Both the position numbers and the translations under genes were made by a program. The notes under the pieces are model-generated. The model was given only the letters and a program-made list of their open reading frames with translations, did not search any database and was not told where the DNA came from. Shown piece after piece: positions 1-6,552 of a stretch of DNA of 10,865 nucleotides (position 1 is its first letter; each line of letters starts with the position of its first letter). Source of the stretch: Acholeplasmatales bacterium (lineage in GTDB: Bacteria; Bacillota_I; Bacilli_A; Izemoplasmatales; Hujiaoplasmataceae). The DNA lies in NCBI GenBank assembly GCA_003477305.1, contig DMTN01000051.1, positions 50,174 through 61,038 on the forward strand. The letters are read 5' to 3'.

Positions 1-635
1 GCTTGATCTTCGAGAACGCAAACGTCCACGGCAGCGGTGGCATTCTCGCGAATTCGATCCAATACTCCTACATTCGAAACGTCCGCATCGAAGGTGATGT
101 CCTCACGTCTCCAAGCGAATCCGGATCCATGCTGGCGGGTGGCTTCGCCGGGTTTTTCTATCTCTCGGTGATCGAACGCAGTACCTTCACGGGGACGGTT
201 TCCGGCGTGACGGGTGCGGGTGGATTGGCTGGCGGTTATTATCTCAATCATCCGCATCCGATCCTGAACGGCTATTATCGAGATAACGCGGTAAGCGACT
301 GCGCCGTCATCGCCGTCATCGCCAACACCGTCTCCGGACAGGGAGAACTGGGAGGATTGTTCGGTTCCGTTCCCTATGACACCTTCACCATCCGCTCATC
401 GTATTTTACCGGCGGTTTCGCGTGCGACGATTGTGCTAGCGTGACGCTCGGCGGAAACCCGGTATTTTCGACCGGAGAGCCGGCATACGTCGATGTCTAT
501 TCGACGGTTGAATTCGATTCCTTGCCGACCGGCGTCACGTTCATCGCGCTTGCGGACCTGATGGCGGGAACACCGCTTCCGGGTCTTTCGGCATTCCGCT
601 TTCGCGAAGGGTCTTATCCTGATTTTCCTGAATAA
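1..635 (+). CDS. Secreted GLUG-repeat protein, C-terminal part (5' end outside window)
   Basis: The frame is open from the left edge (first full codon at position 3, a TTG that need not be a start) to a TAA at 633-635, giving 210 visible residues. About four imperfect repeats resemble the GLUG motif: a Gly-Gly-[ILF]-x-[AG] turn followed by a short strand pattern ending in a T-G-x-V or similar. The turns are GGILA near residue 12, GGFAG near 46, GGLAG near 73 and GGLFG near 117, each followed by segments such as SYIRNVRIEGDV or STFTGTVSG. GLUG repeats occur in large secreted or surface bacterial proteins, often adhesin-like or associated with IgA-peptidase-type proteins, and probably fold as beta-solenoid strands. 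The last ~65 residues lack glycine turns and end without LPXTG, a membrane helix or a charged tail, so any anchor must be N-terminal and outside the window. Two Cys lie close together near residues 140-143 (CDDC), which is unusual in this cysteine-poor window. The gene is convergent with the nucleotidase and shares the hairpin at 671-708. The GLUG call is moderately sure; the role is inferred. Confidence 0.75.
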   Translation, partial: LIFENANVHGSGGILANSIQYSYIRNVRIEGDVLTSPSESGSMLAGGFAGFFYLSVIERSTFTGTVSGVTGAGGLAGGYYLNHPHPILNGYYRDNAVSDCAVIAVIANTVSGQGELGGLFGSVPYDTFTIRSSYFTGGFACDDCASVTLGGNPVFSTGEPAYVDVYSTVEFDSLPTGVTFIALADLMAGTPLPGLSAFRFREGSYPDFPE

Positions 636-666
636 TCCTTGTACCGACCATCATCGGACATCATCG

Positions 667-716
667 AAAAAGATCGCCGCTCAGGTCATCCATCCTGAGC
701 GGCGATCTCATATTTT
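667..716. terminator. Bidirectional factor-independent terminator between convergent genes
   Basis: A perfect 15-bp inverted repeat (671-685 with 694-708) encloses an 8-base loop (686-693). On the - strand the stem runs into four further T (complement of 667-670), a good U-tract for the nucleotidase gene. On the + strand the stem is followed by CATATTTT, a weaker U-rich run that could serve the GLUG gene. The position, 36 bases after one stop and 42 bases from the other, fits a shared terminator of two converging genes. Confidence 0.9.
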
Positions 717-749
717 GGGACCGTTCCGGCTGTCGAAAGGTCTCTTTCT

Positions 750-2459
750 TTATGCGAACAGCGATTCGTCTCGATTCCGCAACGGAATCCAGAAGACCGG
801 ATCGGGGTACGCCGTCCCGTCCGCGGGGTTGAACGATCCGGCGTGGTTGGCGAGGTCGTCCGCGAGCAGATCGCGCATCATGTGGTCGCTCGCCGCGATG
901 TTGCGGCCGTCGAGGAAGTCGTAGTAGGTTTTGTCGAAGATGTAGTCGACCGCGCCGACCGAGTACCAGGTCGACAGCCCGACCGCGACGCCGTCCTTGT
1001 ACAGAATGCCGCTACTGTAGCTGACGCCGTCGTCCCAGACGACGTCGTAGCCCTCTTCTTGAACCGTTTGATAGAAGGCGGTCAATTGACTTCCGGTCAT
1101 CTCGCACGTCTTGATGACGTTGTCGAAGGGGTAGATCGTCACCAATTCGCCCATCGTCACCGGGCCCTGGTCCATTGAGGTGCGGAAGCCGCCGGAATTG
1201 ACCATGCCGAAGTCGACGTCGGCGTAGTCGCGCAAAACCGAAGCGCCCCAAGGGGCGAGGTTATACCGGTTGTAAGTGCTTAACGCCGTGGTCAGGACTT
1301 GGGACACGAACGAAACGTAGTCCGGATCCTCTTCGAAAACGGCGATCAGATCGTTCACGTAATCGTTTTCGGTATACGAGGATACCGAGAGGACTTCCGC
1401 GGAGGCGCTTGAGACGATACCGGACGCCCGGTCAAAGACGAGCGTGATCTTGGCAATCGCCGACGTGTCGTAACTCGACACCTGGGCGAACGGCAAATCG
1501 GTACCGGTGCGGGTGATCTGGGAGGCGATCGAGGTATGGCTGTGGCCGTTGAAGATCGCGTCGACCTTCTGGTTTCCGGTCAAGGACGCGATCGTATTGT
1601 TGGTCTGCGAGGAATACTCGTGGATCGAGGCGACCACGACCTGGCATCCTTCGGTGGTCCGGAGGATTTCCGCGTAGGTCGCGACGGTGTCCGCGGGATC
1701 GAGGAATTCATATCCGGCGACGCGCGAGGCGGAGATCGAGTTGATGACCTCGCCGATCACGCCGATGACGCCGACTTTGACGCCGTTGATGTCGACGACG
1801 ATGTAGGGGATCGTCCACGGCATCGGCTCGCCGGACACCGTGGAGACGATGTTCGCGGCGAGAAACGGGAAATCCGCTTCGCCGTTATCGGGATTTCCGT
1901 CGGCGTAGTTGGCGATCTTGTCGATGCCCCAGTCGAATTCGTGGTTTCCGATCGTGAAGGCATCGAAGCCGACAAAGTTCATCACTTCGACGAGCGGAAG
2001 ACCGTAATAGTAGTTGGACAACGCCGTTCCCTGGAACATGTCTCCGGAGGCGAGAATGATCACGTCGTCTTCGGTCGACTGCTTGTACTGAAGCAGGTCG
2101 GCGGCTTTCGAAAGCGTCGAGAAATCGCTGTAATAGGCGCCGCCATGGACATCATTCATCGAGAAGAGTTCGATTGTCTGATAGCGTTCGGCGGTCGTCG
2201 TCACAACGGTGGTTCCGGGATTGGTCGTGGTGGTCGGTAGCGTCGTGATGGTCGGTAGTGTCGTGGTCGTGACACCCGTCGTCGTGCCGGTCAAGGTCGT
2301 CGGCAGCGTCGTCGCGGTGGTTGTGGTTGTGGACGGTTCTTCGGTCGTCGTCGCTTCCGTGGTGGATGACGTCGTCGCGACCGTCGTGGTCGCCAGCGAA
2401 CACCCGGCCGTCACGAAGACGGATAAGATGAGAATGGATAGAATCAGCAGTTTCTTCAT
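750..2459 (-). CDS. Lipoprotein 5'-nucleotidase / 2',3'-cyclic phosphodiesterase (UshA/YfkN-type)
   Basis: This 569-residue protein is expected to hydrolyse nucleoside monophosphates (and possibly cyclic nucleotides or UDP-sugars) outside the cell, using a two-metal centre. Residues 1-20 form a lipoprotein signal: Lys2-Lys3, a hydrophobic core and lipobox VTAGC with Cys20 as the lipidated residue. Residues ~24-89 are an almost pure Thr linker with some Pro, Glu and Ser. The metallophosphatase domain (~93-345) shows the family motifs in order: NDVH (102-105), SGDMFQG (138-144), GNHEFD (171-176), His280 in SIHE, and NGHSH (304-308). The C-terminal 5'-nucleotidase domain (~385-545) has NSGGFRT (421-427) and YPFDN (443-447), the substrate-binding region of the family. 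Length without the stalk is normal for the family. The open frame extends 39 codons further upstream, but the ATG at 2457-2459 is chosen because it begins a classic signal peptide and has GGAAGGA eight bases upstream; the longer form would overlap the promoter and the neighbour's terminator. Its own -10 box and downstream hairpin suggest monocistronic expression. Family assignment is secure; exact substrate is not. Confidence 0.95.
   Translation of the reverse strand: MKKLLILSILILSVFVTAGCSLATTTVATTSSTTEATTTEEPSTTTTTATTLPTTLTGTTTGVTTTTLPTITTLPTTTTNPGTTVVTTTAERYQTIELFSMNDVHGGAYYSDFSTLSKAADLLQYKQSTEDDVIILASGDMFQGTALSNYYYGLPLVEVMNFVGFDAFTIGNHEFDWGIDKIANYADGNPDNGEADFPFLAANIVSTVSGEPMPWTIPYIVVDINGVKVGVIGVIGEVINSISASRVAGYEFLDPADTVATYAEILRTTEGCQVVVASIHEYSSQTNNTIASLTGNQKVDAIFNGHSHTSIASQITRTGTDLPFAQVSSYDTSAIAKITLVFDRASGIVSSASAEVLSVSSYTENDYVNDLIAVFEEDPDYVSFVSQVLTTALSTYNRYNLAPWGASVLRDYADVDFGMVNSGGFRTSMDQGPVTMGELVTIYPFDNVIKTCEMTGSQLTAFYQTVQEEGYDVVWDDGVSYSSGILYKDGVAVGLSTWYSVGAVDYIFDKTYYDFLDGRNIAASDHMMRDLLADDLANHAGSFNPADGTAYPDPVFWIPLRNRDESLFA
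2193..2390 (-). repeat. Thr-rich stalk-coding imperfect tandem repeats
   Basis: This stretch encodes residues ~24-89 of the nucleotidase, a low-complexity Thr/Pro/Ser/Glu linker between the lipidated Cys and the enzyme. The DNA is built from short imperfect repeats; the clearest pair is at 2232-2247 and 2250-2265, 18 bases apart with one mismatch. Such stalks lift lipid-anchored enzymes away from the membrane, and the DNA could change length by slippage. Confidence 0.8.
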
Positions 2460-2467
2460 GGGTTGGT

Positions 2468-2474
2468 TCCTTCC
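2468..2474 (-). promoter_or_regulatory. Ribosome binding site that decides the nucleotidase start
   Basis: On the - strand this reads GGAAGGA and ends eight bases before the ATG at 2457-2459. It supports the internal ATG over the first possible start 117 bases upstream, which would put coding sequence across the -10 box and the upstream terminator. Confidence 0.85.
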
Positions 2475-2492
2475 GAATATAGGGATCATTTC

Positions 2493-2521
2493 ATTATACC
2501 GTTTCTTCGCTAAAAAAGAAA
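2493..2521 (-). promoter_or_regulatory. Likely sigma-70-type promoter of the nucleotidase gene
   Basis: A perfect TATAAT -10 box lies on the - strand at 2493-2498, giving a predicted start near 2486 and a leader of about 27 bases. The -35 position for a 17-base spacer (2516-2521) reads TTTCTT, a poor match to TTGACA, inside a T-rich run. The -10 is convincing; a weak -35 may mean low or activator-dependent expression. Confidence 0.65.
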
Positions 2522-2534
2522 GTTTTTCCATTTT

Positions 2535-2568
2535 CGGAAAGAGAAAAGAGGAACAGAAGTTCCTCTTT
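2535..2568 (-). terminator. Factor-independent terminator of the CvpA-like repeat gene
   Basis: A perfect 10-bp stem (2545-2554 with 2559-2568) with a 4-base loop (2555-2558) starts 15 bases after the stop of the 2583-6356 gene. On the - strand the 3' arm ends in CTCTTT and continues with TCTCTTT, a pyrimidine-rich tract with several U. It sits between that gene and the nucleotidase promoter, which insulates the two transcription units. Confidence 0.75.
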
Positions 2569-2582
2569 GAATGCAATGCGGA

Positions 2583-5500
2583 TTACAAGCTGTCGAGGTA
2601 GCTGAGATAACGTTGGACGCCGGCGGCGGTGAGGAACAACGCGACGTTGTTCTCCATGTAATCGGTGGCGACGAGCGTGAAGAACGGGTCGGGACCATCG
2701 AGGGCTTCGATGTCGTCGGTGATCGAATCGCGGACGATCATCGAGGTGAGAACCGTCGTGCGGTCACCCGGGGGGAGCAGCAGCAAGCCGTTGACATCGA
2801 AGGCGGCGGCGCTGAAGTCGCTTCCGCCGAAGGCGTTCACGGCGACGATGAAGTTGCGCAGTTCGTCGGCCTTCGTGAGGCCAAGGACGCCATACATGTT
2901 GACTTCCTTCGCGAGGTCCGGAGTCGTGATCGCGGCGTTGCCGGAAAGCATGTTGTAAAGCGAGACATGGATCGACCCCGACAAAAGCATCGTGTCGATG
3001 TCGGTCCCGGAGAGGTCGGTGATCGTGTCGCCCGACATCGCTTCGCCATAGGCACCGACGCCGAGAATCTTCATCGCGTCAAGCAAGGCGGCGAGTTCGG
3101 GTCCGGAAATCTGCGTTTTGGCAGCGCCGTCAACGGTGATCGCCTGACGGAATTCGGTCGGGACGACGAGGTCCGTGCCGCCCGCGACCATCGTCAGTTC
3201 GGTATCGGACGTCGGCAACAGCGAGTCGGAGATCGTCGCCTGAAGCGACGCCGAGGCGAGCAGGACGTCGAAGTCGAGGTCGCCCGTGAAGAGCGTGCCG
3301 ATGGCGAAACTGAGGGTGCCGAAGTCGGTGAGGCCGAGCAAATCGAGGCTCGCGAGAAGGTTCAGGATTTCAGTCTTGACGACGTATTCGACGCCGTCGG
3401 ACAAGACCGTGACGCGGAGCGGGTCGTTCGCATTCTCGACATCCAGATCGGGGATCAGGAGGGCTGCGCCGGCGGTGTTGATGAGCTGGTCGGAAATGGT
3501 CGCGTGCATCGATGCGGATTCCAGGATCACGGCGGCGTTATCGATGAAGAGCGCCGAGTCGATCCCCGCGCCGAAACCGGAAAGATCGGCGAAGCCCATG
3601 GTCAGGAACGCGTTGACGAGCGCTTTGATTTCGATCTTGCGGACGTACACGGTGGCACCCTGCACGATTTTCACGCGGTTGGAGGAGCCGAGCCCGTCGG
3701 CGTCGTATTCGGGGACGATGAGGACGTCGTCGGAAAGGTCGAGGAGCGTCTTGGAAATGGTCGCGTGCATCGAGGCCGAAGCGAGGAGCGCGTCCTGGTC
3801 GGCTTCGTCGCTCAGGCTGGCGAGTGTGAATTCGCCGGTGATCGCGTCGATGTCGGAGATGCCGAGGACGCCGAGGGCGATGAACATCGCGTCGAGTTCC
3901 CATTTCATCACATAGGAGGTTTGGAAGCCGACATCGCCGACGGTGACGATGACGGCATTGCCGGAGACGTCATTGGTCGGGACGGTGAGGACGCCGCCGC
4001 CGAGACTGAGGAGCTGGTCGGAGATCGTCGCCTGCATGATCGCCGATTCAAGGAGGGCGGCGCGCACTTCCGCGTCGCTGAAGAACGAAAGCGATACGGT
4101 GCCGCTGAAGTCGGTCGGATCGGCGAGATCGAGGGCGTCGAGGGCGCCGATGACGGCGGTCAGTTCGGCCATCGAGATGTATTCGGTTTCTTCGATGCCG
4201 ACGCCGACGGTCACGCGGATGTCGTTTATGCCGGTTTCATCGACGTAGGGGACGGTGATGACGCCGCCCGCCATCGAGAGGATCTGGGCGGAGATGGTCG
4301 CGTGGAGGATCGCCGATTCGAGCAACAGCGGCATCTTTTCGACGATCGTGGACGCATCGAGCGTGTTGAAGTTGGCGAAGTCCTCGATGTCGAGGGCGTA
4401 GATCGCCTTGAGGACGTTGCCGAGTTCGTCGATGGAGATGACGACGGTGTCGCCGAGCGTTTCACGGATCGCGACGCCGCTTGCGTCAAAGTAAGGAACG
4501 GTCAGGACCGATCCCGCTTCCGCGGTCGCGTCGATGATCATGTTCGAGATTGTCGCGTGCAGGATGTCCGAACCGAACAGGGTTTCGATTTTGGCATTGT
4601 CGAGTTCGCCGGGGTCTTCGCCTTCGAGATGGGACAAAATCGTCGCATCGAAAGCCATGTTTTCGAAGTCGGTGATGCCGAGGACGGCGAGGGAGGCGAA
4701 CACGGCCTTGATTTCTTCCGCGGTCACGACCGTGATCGCGATTCCGTCGACTTCAAAGGTGGTGGAATCGAGCACGGTCGAGGGGACGATGAGGTCTTCG
4801 CCGACGATGTCGGCGATCATTTTGCCGACCGTCGCGGCGAGGATCTGGCTGTCGAGGAGCGTATCGACGTCGGTGCCTTCGAGTTGCAGGACCTGCGCGA
4901 AATCGAAGTTTTCCGGATCGGTGCCGGCGGTTTCGACGACCAGTGCAATCGCATGGACCAGGGCGATCATTTCCGTCTTGAGGATGTTGCCTTCGGTGTC
5001 AAAGACGGAATCGGGAACGACGAGCGGATTGTCTTCGGCTTCGGCGAGCTGCGTGGAGATGACGTCCGAAATCGTCGCGGTGAGGATCCGCGATTCGAAG
5101 ATCGCATCGATCGTATCGTCCGTTAGAGCGGTGATGACGTCGAATCCGATATTGTTGAAATCGATCGCGCCGGCGACGTCGACGATCGCGTTGAGCGCGA
5201 GGAGGAGGTTCCGCAACTCGCCGTTTTCGGTGATGTTGCCTTCGTCGTCGAGGGTGTCGTACCATGTGATGCCATCCGGAACGATCAGGATGGTGTCGAG
5301 GTCCTCGATCCCGGCTTCGCCGGAGAGGACGTAGATGAGGGCGGTGGAGATCAGTTTGGAATCCATGAGCATCGTCAGATCGACCGACCCGACGGCGCCG
5401 ATGACGAGCGCGAAATCAACGTTGTCCATGTTCGAGATGTCGATCCCGGCGTCTTCGAGAGCATCGAAAATCGCCCCGGCGACGGTGCCGATGACGACGA

Positions 5501-6356
5501 GTTCCTGACGCAGGGCGACGATCTGTCCGTCATATGTGAAGGACATCACCTGGTCGAAGAGATACAACGTGAGCGGAGCGGCCTCTGTACCTTCGCCGAT
5601 CGAAATCAGGTCGCCGAACCGGACGAGGGCGTTGTTCTGGTAGGCGTCGACGAAGTCGGTCACCATCGCCATCGAATCCTCGAGTCCCCCGTCGCCTTCG
5701 GCGAGCGGGATGAGCGATTGCGAGGCTTCGTAGATTTCGTCGCGGTCCAGCGGACTGGCGAGTTCGGTCGTCGGAACGAGCGAAGCGACGCTGTCGACGA
5801 TCGAGACCACGCCGCCGAGCATGATGAACATCACGAAGAGCGCGAGCGCGCCGTTGGCGGTGCCGATGACGGCGCCGAGCAAACGGTGCTTCGAGGCGCC
5901 CGGACGGTTGTGGATGAAGATCATCTTGACGATCCACATGACGATTTTCCAAATGATCAGGCCGGCCGTGAAGTAGGCGATCGTATACCCGATCTTGAGG
6001 ATGAACTGGCCGATGCCGAGAAGCAGCGCTGTCAGTTCGGCGTTGGCCCCGGACAGGTCGAAATCCGGAATCAAGAACTGAATCAGCGGCGTCATCGCCT
6101 CCCCGAGACTCGTGTATCCGGACAATGAGGCATCCACCTGGGCGAGGGCTGTGCCGATCGCCGGGTTCTCATATGTCCACAGGAACCCTACGACGGCGTC
6201 GAGGGTCAGGAAGAACAATGCATAGAAAGCCGCCATCGTCACGAGCGTGAAGAGCGACTTTTTGAAACCTTTGGCCAGTCCGCCGAGCAGACCGAGGCCG
6301 AGAATGCCGAAGAACGCGATGTTCAGAATCATGGGCATGCTAAGATTCGCTGGCAT
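2583..6356 (-). CDS. Giant CvpA-like membrane-anchored tandem-repeat surface protein
   Basis: This 1257-residue protein joins a CvpA-like membrane domain to a long repeat tail. Hydrophobic segments lie near residues 8-27, 35-60, 107-147 (long, possibly one tilted or two helices) and 159-187. The basic loops (LAKGFKKS near 27-34; HNRPGASKHR near 149-158) face inward by the positive-inside rule, placing the tail outside. The GFKKS-type loop and the RLLGAVIGTANGAL segment (158-171) match the CvpA (colicin V production protein) family, which is normally only ~160-200 residues. After a bridging region (~190-330, whose last ~45 residues resemble half a repeat) come about ten repeats at 331-419, 420-500, 501-593, 594-678, 679-768, 769-857, 858-944, 945-1032, 1033-1124 and 1125-1202, then a cap to 1257. 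The tail is acidic and no Cys is visible in the protein. The ATG at 6354-6356 has AAGGAG ten bases upstream. It is paralogous to the neighbour at 6553. A precedent for CvpA-type helices carrying an extracytoplasmic domain is the mycobacterial protease MarP, but no protease motif is seen here. Function unknown; surface stalk or adhesin is inferred. Confidence 0.9.
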   Translation of the reverse strand: MPANLSMPMILNIAFFGILGLGLLGGLAKGFKKSLFTLVTMAAFYALFFLTLDAVVGFLWTYENPAIGTALAQVDASLSGYTSLGEAMTPLIQFLIPDFDLSGANAELTALLLGIGQFILKIGYTIAYFTAGLIIWKIVMWIVKMIFIHNRPGASKHRLLGAVIGTANGALALFVMFIMLGGVVSIVDSVASLVPTTELASPLDRDEIYEASQSLIPLAEGDGGLEDSMAMVTDFVDAYQNNALVRFGDLISIGEGTEAAPLTLYLFDQVMSFTYDGQIVALRQELVVIGTVAGAIFDALEDAGIDISNMDNVDFALVIGAVGSVDLTMLMDSKLISTALIYVLSGEAGIEDLDTILIVPDGITWYDTLDDEGNITENGELRNLLLALNAIVDVAGAIDFNNIGFDVITALTDDTIDAIFESRILTATISDVISTQLAEAEDNPLVVPDSVFDTEGNILKTEMIALVHAIALVVETAGTDPENFDFAQVLQLEGTDVDTLLDSQILAATVGKMIADIVGEDLIVPSTVLDSTTFEVDGIAITVVTAEEIKAVFASLAVLGITDFENMAFDATILSHLEGEDPGELDNAKIETLFGSDILHATISNMIIDATAEAGSVLTVPYFDASGVAIRETLGDTVVISIDELGNVLKAIYALDIEDFANFNTLDASTIVEKMPLLLESAILHATISAQILSMAGGVITVPYVDETGINDIRVTVGVGIEETEYISMAELTAVIGALDALDLADPTDFSGTVSLSFFSDAEVRAALLESAIMQATISDQLLSLGGGVLTVPTNDVSGNAVIVTVGDVGFQTSYVMKWELDAMFIALGVLGISDIDAITGEFTLASLSDEADQDALLASASMHATISKTLLDLSDDVLIVPEYDADGLGSSNRVKIVQGATVYVRKIEIKALVNAFLTMGFADLSGFGAGIDSALFIDNAAVILESASMHATISDQLINTAGAALLIPDLDVENANDPLRVTVLSDGVEYVVKTEILNLLASLDLLGLTDFGTLSFAIGTLFTGDLDFDVLLASASLQATISDSLLPTSDTELTMVAGGTDLVVPTEFRQAITVDGAAKTQISGPELAALLDAMKILGVGAYGEAMSGDTITDLSGTDIDTMLLSGSIHVSLYNMLSGNAAITTPDLAKEVNMYGVLGLTKADELRNFIVAVNAFGGSDFSAAAFDVNGLLLLPPGDRTTVLTSMIVRDSITDDIEALDGPDPFFTLVATDYMENNVALFLTAAGVQRYLSYLDSL
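2751..5366 (-). repeat. Ten-unit array of ~80-93-residue protein repeats (short paralogue)
   Basis: Unit boundaries on the DNA are 5100-5366, 4857-5099, 4578-4856, 4323-4577, 4053-4322, 3786-4052, 3525-3785, 3261-3524, 2985-3260 and 2751-2984. Each unit opens with a helix-like motif such as LESAIMQATIS or LASASMHATIS. A [IV]P turn follows (LTVPY, LIVPE, LLIPD) with a predicted beta-hairpin, then a second helix with E-[LI] and a hydrophobic face. The unit closes with a short G/D/F segment. The first three units and the last are the most diverged; the units at 3261-4322 are closest to the consensus. Unit 2985-3260 carries an extra DLVVPT segment and 2751-2984 carries TPDLAKEV, both also present in the paralogue. 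Confidence 0.88.
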
Positions 6357-6366
6357 TTCTGTTTTT

Positions 6367-6372
6367 CTCCTT
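6367..6372 (-). promoter_or_regulatory. Ribosome binding site of the CvpA-like repeat gene
   Basis: The - strand reads AAGGAG, ending ten bases before the ATG at 6354-6356. This favours the first ATG over in-frame Met codons at residues 7 and 9, which would lie too far downstream. Confidence 0.85.
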
Positions 6373-6400
6373 CTGCGCGCTTGTTCCCGCGCTTATCTAT

Positions 6401-6428
6401 ATTATATATCATCAACGAACGATATCAA
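6401..6428 (-). promoter_or_regulatory. Strong sigma-70-type promoter of the CvpA-like repeat gene
   Basis: On the - strand a TTGATA -35 box (6423-6428) and a consensus TATAAT -10 box (6401-6406) are separated by 16 bases. The predicted transcription start is near 6394, giving a leader of about 38 bases with the ribosome binding site inside it. Both hexamers are near consensus and the region is AT-rich against a GC-rich background, so this is the most convincing promoter in the window. Confidence 0.85.
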
Positions 6429-6442
6429 CGGGATGCGCTTGG

Positions 6443-6461
6443 TTTTTTTTGGCGTTTTTTT
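6443..6461 (-). promoter_or_regulatory. Paired A-tracts upstream of promoter (possible UP element or DNA bend)
   Basis: On the - strand a run of seven A (6455-6461) and a run of eight A (6443-6450) are separated by CGCC. They lie roughly at -49 to -67 from the predicted start. Their centres are about 11-12 bases apart, close to one helical turn, so they could bend DNA or contact the RNA polymerase alpha subunit. The role is inferred from position and composition only. Confidence 0.5.
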
Positions 6462-6506
6462 GGTGATTTGTGCCGCAAAGCCCCAACCGAGCCCCCCGGA
6501 ACACGG

Positions 6507-6533
6507 AAAAGGGAGGGACCGGAGTCCCTCCCT
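6507..6533 (-). terminator. Factor-independent terminator of the larger repeat gene
   Basis: A perfect 9-bp GC-rich stem (6511-6519 with 6524-6532) with a 4-base loop (6520-6523) lies 20 bases after the stop at 6553. It can extend by one A-T pair (6510 with 6533). On the - strand it runs into TTTTCC, a short U-tract. The gap 6357-6552 therefore holds this terminator, the A-tracts and the next gene's promoter, and no gene. Confidence 0.8.
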
Positions 6534-6552
6534 GAGGCGAATGCGTTAATGC

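Noticed and set aside
1536..2240. 234-codon + strand frame opposite the nucleotidase
   Set aside because: It is antisense to residues with all the nucleotidase motifs; its product is an unstructured charged mix.
2460..2576. 39-codon N-terminal extension of the nucleotidase
   Set aside because: The extension is hydrophilic, precedes a perfect lipoprotein signal peptide, and overlaps the TATAAT box and the upstream terminator. The internal ATG has a good ribosome binding site.
2571..5126. 851-codon open frame on the + strand opposite the CvpA-like gene
   Set aside because: It lies wholly antisense to a gene with clear domains, a promoter and a ribosome binding site. Its product is a low-complexity Asp/Glu/Arg/Val/Gly mix with no domain. 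GC-rich, repetitive codons on the other strand rarely make stops in this frame.
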